Shown: positions 57,206-64,000 of the stretch, one piece after another
Numbering within the stretch: position 1 is the first letter of the stretch
Layout: the number at the start of each line of letters is the position of its first letter
Source of the DNA: Saccharopolyspora ipomoeae
GTDB lineage: Bacteria; Actinomycetota; Actinomycetes; Mycobacteriales; Pseudonocardiaceae
DNA length: 64,000 nt
Assembly (NCBI RefSeq): GCF_029952525.1
Contig: NZ_JASAOF010000008.1
Location: 1 to 64,000, forward strand
Reading direction: 5' to 3'
Notes under the pieces: generated by a model
What the model was told of the DNA's origin: nothing
What the model saw: the letters and a program-made list of their open reading frames with translations, nothing else
The model's database searches: none
Program-made: the position numbers and the translations under genes

Positions 57206-57865
57206 TCACCGGGGCACGAGTCCGGCGTCGTAGGCGAGCAGCCCGGCCTGCAACCGGTTTTCGCAGTCGAGCTTGACGAGCATCCGCGAGACGTAGGACT
57301 TCACGGTCGCTTCCGACAGGTGCAGCCGGGAGGCGATCTGCGCGTTGGACATGCCGCGGCCGAGGCAGGTGAGCACGTCGATCTCGCGCTCGGTGAGGTC
57401 GCGGGTGATCCGCAGGGCGCGGTCGCGCGCGGTCTGCTCGCCTCCGGTGGCGGCGAGCAGCCGGCGCTTGGCCTCCTCGGAGAGCACGGTGTGCCCGTCG
57501 GCGGCGACGCGCACGAGACCGATGAGGTCGTGCGGGGGCGTGGATTTCACGAGGAACCCGACGGCTCCGGCGCGCAGGGCGCGCAGCACGTACTTGTCGG
57601 CGTCGAAGGTCGTCAGGGCGACGACGGACGGGTGCTCGGGCATCCCGCAGATCCGCTCGGTGGCGGTGAGCCCGTCGACGCCGGGCATCCGCAGGTCCAT
57701 GAGCACGACGTCGGGCCGGTGCCGCACAACGGCTTCGACGGCGGCGGCGCCGTCCTGGGCGTCGTCGACGACTTCGATGTCGGGCGCGGAGCCGAGGATG
57801 GTGCGCAGGTGCGCGCAGACCATCGGCTCGTCGTCGACGACGAGCACGCGGATCGTCTCACGCAT
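57206..57865 (-). CDS. NarL/LuxR-type response regulator
   Basis: 219 aa. Receiver with DDEP at the N terminus, phosphoacceptor Asp57 in VVLMDLRMP and the conserved Lys in GFLVKS; LuxR helix-turn-helix (LTEREIDVLTCLGRGMSNAQIA, VKSYVSRMLVKL). ATG at 57865 lies within the end of the upstream kinase gene (8-bp overlap), a standard two-component pair. No target promoter is identifiable. Confidence 0.96.
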   Translation of the reverse strand: MRETIRVLVVDDEPMVCAHLRTILGSAPDIEVVDDAQDGAAAVEAVVRHRPDVVLMDLRMPGVDGLTATERICGMPEHPSVVALTTFDADKYVLRALRAGAVGFLVKSTPPHDLIGLVRVAADGHTVLSEEAKRRLLAATGGEQTARDRALRITRDLTEREIDVLTCLGRGMSNAQIASRLHLSEATVKSYVSRMLVKLDCENRLQAGLLAYDAGLVPR

Positions 57866-59096
57866 CGGCGCTCTCCTCGGTGGGCACGTATCCGGGCAGT
57901 ACCGCCTCGACCTCGAAGCCGCCCGCGCCCTCGGGCCCGCCGTCGACGGGCCCGGAGCGGAACGTGCCGCCGACGAGCTCGACCCGCTGCTGGAGCCCGA
58001 GCAGCCCGACTCCCCCGCCGCTGTCGGCGTGTTCGCGGGGTCCGTCGGTGGCGGTGTTGCGGACGAGCACCCGCACCCGGTCGTCGCCGTAGCGGACGCG
58101 GACGTCGACGTGGGCGCCGGGAGCGTGCTTGTGCGCGTTGGTCAGCCCTTCCTGCACCACGCGGTAGGCGGTGCGGGCGACCGCGGCGGTCACCGGGCCC
58201 GCTGCTCCGTCCACGGTGTACTCGACGGACATCCCGACGGCCTGGGACTCGGCGACGAGCTCGTCGAGATCGGGCGGGGATTCGGGCGTTTCGGCGCGGT
58301 CCTCCTGCGGGTCGGTCTCGCTGCGGCGGAGCACGCCGACCAGGTCGCGCAGCTCGGCCAGGGCCTGGCTGCCGCTGGCGCGCAGCTCGTCGGCGGCCCG
58401 GCGCACGGCCGGGTCCTCACCGGCGACGGCCAGCGCGCCGGCTTGGAGCACCATCAGGTTGATCCGGTGGGTGACGACGTCGTGCATCTCGACCGCCAGC
58501 CGCGCCCGCTCGTCGGCGCGGGCCTGCGCGGCGCGCAGCTCCTGCTCTCGCTCGGCGCGTTCGGCGCGGTCGCGCAGCCCGAGCGCGGAGAGGCCGAGCA
58601 GGATCGGCACGATCGACCACAGCGCGCCGCCCAGCACCGTGTCGGCGTCGGGGAAGGTCCACGGGCGAAGGCACACCGCCGTCACGACCCCGATCAGCAC
58701 CCACATCTGGCCCCGGGAGCGGCGCTGGTAGACGACGGCGGCGTAGAGGATGAGCGGCGTCAGTCCCGGCGCCCACGGGTCCGAGGGCAGGTTCACCTGC
58801 ATGAACGGGCCCGGACCGAACTGGATGAGCAGCGCTTGGGCCACCGAGACCGCGGCGGCGGGCCACAGCAGCCACATCGGGTAGCGGCGGCGCACCAGCA
58901 GTCCGATGCCGAAGGCCGTGTTGAGGATGTCGGCGAGCCAGAGCCCGCCGATCCAGTCGTAGCTCTCGGGAGAGGACACCTCCGGGTAGAGCCTGCCGAG
59001 CGTCCAGACGAACACGTGCAGCCCGACGACGAGCGCGATGTCGAAGACCGCTTCGCGCCGGTCGTTCCACAGCAGCCGCCACCACGGGTGTTCCAC
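57858..59096 (-). CDS. sensor histidine kinase (HisKA_3)
   Basis: 412 aa. Five or six hydrophobic segments up to about residue 170, an E/R-rich coiled coil, phospho-His205 in RLAVEMHDVVTHR, and a HATPase domain (VVQEGLTNAHKHAPG, GVGLLGLQQRV). The GTG at 59096 is chosen where similarity to this kinase class starts (EHPWWRLLWNDRREAVFD); GTG 59105 is an alternative. It overlaps the regulator gene by 8 bp and is probably co-transcribed with it. Divergent from a membrane glycosyltransferase gene, which it might control. The stimulus is unknown. Confidence 0.94.
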   Translation of the reverse strand: MEHPWWRLLWNDRREAVFDIALVVGLHVFVWTLGRLYPEVSSPESYDWIGGLWLADILNTAFGIGLLVRRRYPMWLLWPAAAVSVAQALLIQFGPGPFMQVNLPSDPWAPGLTPLILYAAVVYQRRSRGQMWVLIGVVTAVCLRPWTFPDADTVLGGALWSIVPILLGLSALGLRDRAERAEREQELRAAQARADERARLAVEMHDVVTHRINLMVLQAGALAVAGEDPAVRRAADELRASGSQALAELRDLVGVLRRSETDPQEDRAETPESPPDLDELVAESQAVGMSVEYTVDGAAGPVTAAVARTAYRVVQEGLTNAHKHAPGAHVDVRVRYGDDRVRVLVRNTATDGPREHADSGGGVGLLGLQQRVELVGGTFRSGPVDGGPEGAGGFEVEAVLPGYVPTEESADA

Positions 59097-59279
59097 AGCT
59101 CCCACGGTAGGCGCCGGTGCGCGGCGCACCCGGCGAGAACCGCCGAGCAGCCCGCAGGAGTAGACGAAGGTTGCACCGGCCCGCAACTTCCGGCGCGCGA
59201 GCGCTCGACGAAAAGCGGTGGTGAGCCGCTCGGCGACCGCGCTTCACTGGTGGCGCACCGCGATTTCCTGGGGGAACCG

Positions 59280-60782
59280 ATGATCATCGATCAGACCGAG
59301 CGGTCGAGCGCGAGCGCGGGACGACCTCCGCACCCGTGGGCGATGTGGCCGACGCTGGCCATCGCCGGGGTCCTGACCGTCGCGCACGCTGTCATGGGGG
59401 CGTTCGGCGACTACTGGATCGACGAGGTCTACATGCTCGCGGCCGGGCGCTTCCACCCGGACTGGGGTTACGCCGACCAGCCGCCGCTGGTGCCGATGAT
59501 CGGCGCCGCGATGGACTTCCTGGCACCGGATTCGATGTTCGTGCTGCGGCTCCCGGTCGCGCTGACCACCGGGGCGACGGTCGTGCTGATCGCCCTGCTG
59601 GCCCGCGAGTTCGGCGCCGACCGGAGGGCGCAGACGATCGCCGCGTTCGCCGGTGCCACGGGTCTGTGGGCGAACCTGGTGGGGCACTGGCTGGCGCCCT
59701 ACAGCTTCGAGCCGCTGCTGTGGACGGCGTTGTTCCTGCCGCTGGTGCGCTGGCTGCGGCAGCACTCGCAGGGCGTGGCCGACGACCGGCTGCTGCTGGC
59801 GTTCGGGCTGCTGCTGGGCATCAACCTGCAGGCCAAGTTCCAGGTCGCGATCCTGTGCGCGGCGCTGCTGCTGAGCACCCTGGTGGTCGGTCCTCGGGCG
59901 CTGCTGGCTCGGCCGAAGCTGTGGGCGGGCGCCGGGATCGCGCTACTCATCGCCTCGCCCGCGCTGATCTGGCAGGCGCTGCACGGCTGGCCGCAGCTGG
60001 AGATGTCGCGGGTGGTGGCCGCCGAGTCGCCGGTGCTGTCGGGTGGTCGCGGCGGCACGGCGGTGATGCTGCTGCTCTACGCCGGTGTCCTCGGCACCGC
60101 GCTGGTGCTGATGGGGCTGTGGCTGCTGCTGGCGGAGGAGCGGCTGCGGCCGTACCGGATGTTCGCGCTGGCCATGATCGTGCTGTGGATCTTCTTCGTC
60201 GTCACCGCCGCGCGGCCCTACTACCTGATCGGGATGTACGGGCTGCCGATCGCGGCGGCGGTCGTCGGGTTGCAGCGCAGGCGCGAGGCCAAGCCGTCCC
60301 GCTGGGGGTGGGCGGCTTGGCCGGTCTACGCGGTCACCGCGCTGGCGGCCGGAGCCATGATCTTCACCGCCGACGCGATCAACCGCGGGTTCTCCTCGGC
60401 GATCACCCACGTGCAGGCCGAGCGGATCAGCGACGGCATCGCGCGGCAGGTCTCCGACGTCTACCGGGCGCTGCCACCCGAGCAGCGCTCGCGCACCGCA
60501 GTCGTCGGCGACAGCTACATCTCCGCCTCGATGCTCGACATCGGCGGCAGGCACCACCCGCTGCCCGAGGTGTTCAGCCCGCACCGCGGCTACGGGTTCT
60601 TCGGCCACCCCGACGACGGGATCGACACGATCGTGCTGTTCGCGCGCAGCGCGGACGAGATCCGGCCGTTCTTCACCGACGCCCGGCTCGCCGTCCCCGG
60701 CGACGACCTGAAGGTGTGGGTGCTCAGCGGCCGCACCGAGCCGTGGGCGCAGATCTGGCCCGCCGTCAGATCGATGCGATGA
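59280..60782 (+). CDS. PMT/ArnT-like membrane glycosyltransferase
   Basis: 500 aa with about 10-12 hydrophobic segments. It matches the GT39/GT83 clan: DYWIDEVYMLAAGRFHPDWGYADQ near the N terminus, with the Asp-Glu after the first helix that binds the metal and lipid-phosphate sugar, then helices and a C-terminal soluble domain (RTAVVGDSYISASMLD, GYGFFGHPDDGIDTIVLF). These enzymes move a sugar from a polyprenyl phosphate donor to a protein or lipid outside the cell. ATG at 59280 after GGGGGAAC. The acceptor is not evident. The PH-domain genes follow 68 bp later. Confidence 0.88.
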   Translation: MIIDQTERSSASAGRPPHPWAMWPTLAIAGVLTVAHAVMGAFGDYWIDEVYMLAAGRFHPDWGYADQPPLVPMIGAAMDFLAPDSMFVLRLPVALTTGATVVLIALLAREFGADRRAQTIAAFAGATGLWANLVGHWLAPYSFEPLLWTALFLPLVRWLRQHSQGVADDRLLLAFGLLLGINLQAKFQVAILCAALLLSTLVVGPRALLARPKLWAGAGIALLIASPALIWQALHGWPQLEMSRVVAAESPVLSGGRGGTAVMLLLYAGVLGTALVLMGLWLLLAEERLRPYRMFALAMIVLWIFFVVTAARPYYLIGMYGLPIAAAVVGLQRRREAKPSRWGWAAWPVYAVTALAAGAMIFTADAINRGFSSAITHVQAERISDGIARQVSDVYRALPPEQRSRTAVVGDSYISASMLDIGGRHHPLPEVFSPHRGYGFFGHPDDGIDTIVLFARSADEIRPFFTDARLAVPGDDLKVWVLSGRTEPWAQIWPAVRSMR

Positions 60783-60850
60783 GCCGAAACCCGAGCGGCG
60801 GACCCGCGATGTCGACACAATCGGCTGCACGTCCACGAAAGGGGCCCGAA

Positions 60851-61345
60851 ATGGCCGAGGAACTGCGGTTGCGCCCACCGCACCACCGCGTGGAGAAGCG
60901 GGCGATCGGCTGGTGGACGGCGCAGGCCCTGGCCACCGTGCTGCCGCCGGTGATCGTGCTGGTGGTGCTGGGCGCCCTGATCGCACCGGCCCGCTTCTGG
61001 CTGCTGCTGCCCGCGGTGCTCATCGCGGTGCTGGGCGCGGTCTACGTCGTGGTGATGCCGCAGTGGCGGTACCGGGTGCACCGCTGGGAGATCACCGACG
61101 ACGCCGTCTACACCGCGGCGGGCTGGCTGCGGCAGGAGTGGCGGATCGCGCCGATGTCGCGGATCCAGACCGTCGACACGGTGCGCGGACCGCTGCAGCA
61201 GCTGTTCGACCTCTCCAGCGTCACCGTCACCACCGCCTCGGCGGCCGGGCCGCTGACCATCGACGGCGTGGACCGGGAGCGGGCGACGGAGGTCGTCGAG
61301 CAGCTCACCGCCACCACCCAGGCCACCCCGGGAGATGCGACGTGA
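60851..61345 (+). CDS. PH-domain membrane protein (YdbS-like)
   Basis: 164 aa. Two membrane helices (residues about 22-45 and 50-70) and then a bacterial PH domain (bPH2, formerly DUF304) beginning YRVHRWEITDDAVYTAAGW and including MSRIQTVDTVRGPLQQLFDLSSVTV. ATG at 60851 with AAAGGGG upstream; an ATG at 60809 is in frame but lacks a site. Its stop overlaps the start of the next gene by 4 bp, the ydbS-ydbT arrangement known from Bacillus. There ydbST confer resistance to certain bacteriocins; the role in actinobacteria is unknown. Confidence 0.9.
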   Translation: MAEELRLRPPHHRVEKRAIGWWTAQALATVLPPVIVLVVLGALIAPARFWLLLPAVLIAVLGAVYVVVMPQWRYRVHRWEITDDAVYTAAGWLRQEWRIAPMSRIQTVDTVRGPLQQLFDLSSVTVTTASAAGPLTIDGVDRERATEVVEQLTATTQATPGDAT

Positions 61346-62862
61346 ACGTCGTCGACGGGCAGTGGCACCGGCTGGACGTGAGGGCCATCCCCGCCTCGGC
61401 CGCGATCGTCGTCGCGCCGATGCTGCCGACGCTGCTGGTCATGACCCTGGCCGGTGCCGGGACGACCGCGCTGCTCATCACGGTCCTGGTCGGCCTGGGC
61501 GCCGCGCTGCTCATCGTCGGCGGCGCGATCTACGAGCGGGTGTTCTTCCGGTACCGGATCACCGAGGAGCGCTTCGAGCAGCGGCAGGGCGGGGTGTTCC
61601 GCAACCACCGGTCGATCCCGCGCGAGCGGATCCGCACCGTCGACATCACCGCCGCGCCGCACGAGCGGCTGTTCGGCATCGCGACGGTGAAGGTGAGCAC
61701 CGGGGCGCAGGCGGACGAGGCGACCATCAAGCTCCAGTCGATCTCCCGCGAAGACGCCGAATCGCTGCGCCGCGGCATGACCCTCGGCGACGGATCCACT
61801 GTGGACGACGCACCGGACGAGGGAGTGCTGTCGCGGCTCGAACCGCGGTGGCTCGGCTACTCGGCGCTGACCACGTCGCTGATGCTGGTGGTGTGGGGCG
61901 CCATCGGGTCCGCCGTCGGCTCCTTCGACCAGCTGCTGCGCGCGTGGGGCGTGTTCGAGGCCCTCGGCGGCGTCGTGGTGGCCCTGGGCATCGTGGCGTT
62001 CGTGCTGGTCGTGGCCGGGATCGCGCTGGTCGTCGGGGTCGTCGGGGCGTTCCTGCTGTCGCTGGAGATGTGGTGGGGCTACCAGCTCACCCGCGAACCC
62101 GGCACGCTGCGCGTCAAGCGCGGCCTGCTCACCACCCGCTCGCTGTCGCTGGAGGAGCGCCGGCTGCGCGGCGTCGAGCTCGGCGAGCCGCTGCCGCTGC
62201 GGCTGGCCGGCGGCGCCCGGCTGGGCGCGGTCGCGACCGGGCTCCAGGACAGGTCGCAGGACAAGAAGCAGCCGGAGAGCAAGACCCTGCTGCCGCCCGC
62301 GCCCCGCGCCGAGGCCCGCCGCGTGGCGGCGGCCGTGCTGCGCGACCGGCCGTTCGACCTGGCCCTCACCCCGCACCCGCGCGCCGCCCTGCGGCGGCGG
62401 ATCGGCTGGGCGCTGTGGAGCGCGCTGGGCGTGGCGGTCGTGGTGGCGATCCCGGCGGTGCCCGGCTGGATCCCGACGTCCTTCGCCGTCGTCCTCGTGG
62501 TGCTCGCCCTGGCGGTCGGGCTCGGCTTCGCCGTCGACGCCCACCGCGGCCTCGGGCACGCGCTGGACGAGCGATACCTGGTGGCGCGCAACGGAAGTGC
62601 GGCCCGGAGCACGGTCGCGCTGCAGCGCGAGAACATCATCGGTTGGCGGATCTCCCGCACGGTGTTCCAGCGCCGCGCCGACCTGATGACCGTGGGCGCG
62701 ACGACCGCCGCCGGATCGAGCCTCTACCGCGTCTACGACGTCCGCACCGGCGACGGCCTGGCGCTGGCCGATGAAGCCGTTCCCGGTCTCCTCACGCCTT
62801 TCCTGGAAGGCGCTGCGGCAGAGCCTGTTTCGATGTCTGACGGGGAGCGCCCCCCGAACTAG
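61342..62862 (+). CDS. three-PH-domain membrane protein (YdbT-like)
   Basis: 506 aa. Three bPH2 domains alternate with hydrophobic pairs. Each domain shows the same outline: EERFEQRQGGVFRNHRSIPRERIRTV, LTREPGTLRVKRGLLTTRS with SLEERRLRGVELGEPLP, and the last ERYLVARNGSAARSTVALQRENIIGW. The layout matches YdbT. GTG at 61342 overlaps the stop of the small partner (GTGA), so the two are translated together, probably as a membrane complex. The C terminus is hydrophilic. Convergent with a DUF397 gene 18 bp away. Confidence 0.9.
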   Translation: MNVVDGQWHRLDVRAIPASAAIVVAPMLPTLLVMTLAGAGTTALLITVLVGLGAALLIVGGAIYERVFFRYRITEERFEQRQGGVFRNHRSIPRERIRTVDITAAPHERLFGIATVKVSTGAQADEATIKLQSISREDAESLRRGMTLGDGSTVDDAPDEGVLSRLEPRWLGYSALTTSLMLVVWGAIGSAVGSFDQLLRAWGVFEALGGVVVALGIVAFVLVVAGIALVVGVVGAFLLSLEMWWGYQLTREPGTLRVKRGLLTTRSLSLEERRLRGVELGEPLPLRLAGGARLGAVATGLQDRSQDKKQPESKTLLPPAPRAEARRVAAAVLRDRPFDLALTPHPRAALRRRIGWALWSALGVAVVVAIPAVPGWIPTSFAVVLVVLALAVGLGFAVDAHRGLGHALDERYLVARNGSAARSTVALQRENIIGWRISRTVFQRRADLMTVGATTAAGSSLYRVYDVRTGDGLALADEAVPGLLTPFLEGAAAEPVSMSDGERPPN

Positions 62863-62880
62863 CGCGCTCCCCCGTCGGAT

Positions 62881-63075
62881 TCAGCCCTGGTCGAACCGGC
62901 CGTTCTTCACGCCGCCGACGAAGTCCTTCCACAGCTGCGAGGCGACCTCGATGCGCCCCGCCCCCCGGTTCTTGGTGTCCCGCACACCAACGTGGTCGGC
63001 CCCGAAGCCGACCTCGACGCACTGCCCCTGCCCCTGAGATCGGGAACTCGTGCGCCAGCCGGATATGTGCGCCAT
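62881..63075 (-). CDS. DUF397 domain protein
   Basis: 64 aa, the usual size. Matches DUF397: WRTSSRSQGQGQCVEV, VRDTKNRGAG and the end WKDFVGGVKNGRF. These small proteins pair with Scr1-type XRE regulators, as with the Streptomyces development genes, and probably bind them. ATG at 63075 follows directly after the regulator's TAG (TAGATG), so translation is coupled. Confidence 0.95.
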   Translation of the reverse strand: MAHISGWRTSSRSQGQGQCVEVGFGADHVGVRDTKNRGAGRIEVASQLWKDFVGGVKNGRFDQG

Positions 63076-63924
63076 CTACAGCTCTCCTATGCGTTGTTGG
63101 ATGAAATCGACCGAGCCCTCGGGATCTACCGCGTGCGCCCTCAGATGATCCATCATCGTGGCGTAGTTCGTCAGCTCGATCTCGCGCTCCAGGTACAGGC
63201 CACCCACATGGGTTTCCAGGTACACCACGTCGGGGTCGATGTGGTTGGAGTAGCGCAGGATCACGAACGGACCGGCCTGCGCCGGGTGGGCACCGGCGTC
63301 CAGCGGCATCACCTGCAGCGTCACGTTCGGCAGCTGCCCCAGCTTGAGCATGTGCTCCAGCTGCCTGCGCAGCACGCCGTCACCGCCGACGCGACGCCGC
63401 AGCGCGGCCTCGCCGACCACCGCCCACAGCTCCAGCGGGTTGTCCCCGGTGACCCGCTCCTGCCGCTGGATGCGCAGGTCCACGCGTCGCCCGATCTCCG
63501 CGTCGTGCGCGCGGATGAGCGTGGACTTGGTGATGGCGTAGGCGTATTCACGCGTCTGCAGCAGCCCGGGGATCGCCTCGGACTCGTAGGTGTGAATGCT
63601 GGACGCCTCGGCTTCGAGACCCACGTAGGTCTCGTACCACTCGGGCAGCACGTCGCTGTAGGAGTGCCACCAGCCGCGCTTGCGGGCGTCGCGGGCGAGG
63701 TTGATCAGCTGGTCCCGCTCGGCGCTGTCCACCCCGTAGAAGTCCAGCAGCGCCGACACGTCACCGACCGAGGGTGATCTCTTCGCGGTCTCGAATCGAC
63801 CGATCTTCGCCTGCGTGCAACCGAGATGACTGGCCGCCTGCTGCTGCGTGACCTCCGAACGGGCGCGCAACCTGCGCAATTCGGCGGCCAGTCTGCGGCG
63901 ACGCACCGTGGGACTGACTGTCAT
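63076..63924 (-). CDS. Scr1-type XRE regulator with DUF5753
   Basis: 282 aa. N-terminal XRE helix-turn-helix (LRARSEVTQQQAASHLGCTQ, IGRFETAKRSP), then the DUF5753 region (YETYVGLEAEASSIHTYESEAIPGLLQTREYA, QRQERVTG and VLEHM-like later blocks). Part of the large actinomycete family that includes WhiJ-type developmental regulators, usually encoded with a DUF397 partner as here. ATG at 63924. The remaining 76 bp to the window end show no gene. Confidence 0.94.
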   Translation of the reverse strand: MTVSPTVRRRRLAAELRRLRARSEVTQQQAASHLGCTQAKIGRFETAKRSPSVGDVSALLDFYGVDSAERDQLINLARDARKRGWWHSYSDVLPEWYETYVGLEAEASSIHTYESEAIPGLLQTREYAYAITKSTLIRAHDAEIGRRVDLRIQRQERVTGDNPLELWAVVGEAALRRRVGGDGVLRRQLEHMLKLGQLPNVTLQVMPLDAGAHPAQAGPFVILRYSNHIDPDVVYLETHVGGLYLEREIELTNYATMMDHLRAHAVDPEGSVDFIQQRIGEL

Positions 63925-64000
63925 GCCCCCATCCTGCCCGGCCCACCACGACGAGTCACAACCCGATCACCCGTACGACATCTTCACGCGCCCGCTCCTT

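Overview
The window is high-GC actinomycete chromosome. GTG and TTG starts are common, and it carries Lsr2, a Scr1-type XRE/DUF397 pair, a LAxTG (sortase E-type) surface protein, IclR/PucR/TetR regulators and an actinobacterial DnaE. The overall flavour (secreted acylase, trypsin, Tat-exported GH13 enzymes, many small catabolic modules) suggests a Pseudonocardiales genus such as Saccharopolyspora, but that is inference from gene content only. I see no rRNA, transposase, phage gene or CRISPR array.

Layout. 1-4.2 kb: a small ORF, two divergent Lsr2-type genes, ribokinase and an unknown protein. 4.3-7.1 kb (minus): polyamine operon (ornithine decarboxylase, AdoMet decarboxylase, aminopropyltransferase-like). 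7.3-16.9 kb: PucR regulator divergent from a purine module (three-subunit xanthine dehydrogenase, 8-oxoguanine deaminase-like amidohydrolase, guanine deaminase, AzgA/PbuG-type permease, MocA-type nucleotidyltransferase for the Mo cofactor). Together these would import purines and convert guanine, hypoxanthine and 8-oxoguanine towards urate. 17-23.3 kb: TetR, MOSC and DUF3618 proteins, an odd tRNA-Leu and dnaE. 23.6-31.3 kb: orphan ABC ATPase, SDR, then a signalling/ABC island with one LuxR-type response regulator and two histidine kinases flanking an ABC exporter. 31.6-37 kb: a frameshifted sortase-anchored Ig-like protein and two tandem Tat-exported GH13 enzymes. 37.4-43.3 kb: a second molybdenum hydroxylase (PaoABC-like) divergent from a TetR gene, then an aldo/keto reductase divergent from another TetR gene. 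43.4-49.2 kb: a virginiamycin B lyase homologue and a minus-strand operon of P-loop NTPase, membrane-anchored solute-binding protein and M20 hydrolase. 49.4-56.5 kb: penicillin acylase family enzyme, an FAH/MarR/LigB aromatic ring-cleavage module, IclR and a trypsin. 57.2-64 kb: a two-component pair, a membrane glycosyltransferase, two PH-domain membrane proteins and the XRE/DUF397 pair.

The most unusual structure is a family of six dispersed palindromes of about 70-74 bp, five of which sit between convergent genes. Other points worth attention are a Lsr2 paralogue lacking the DNA-binding domain next to full Lsr2, a Leu-anticodon tRNA without the long variable arm, the NTPase/binding-protein/hydrolase operon that lacks any permease, and three intergenic regions with paired perfect palindromes that look like regulator operators.
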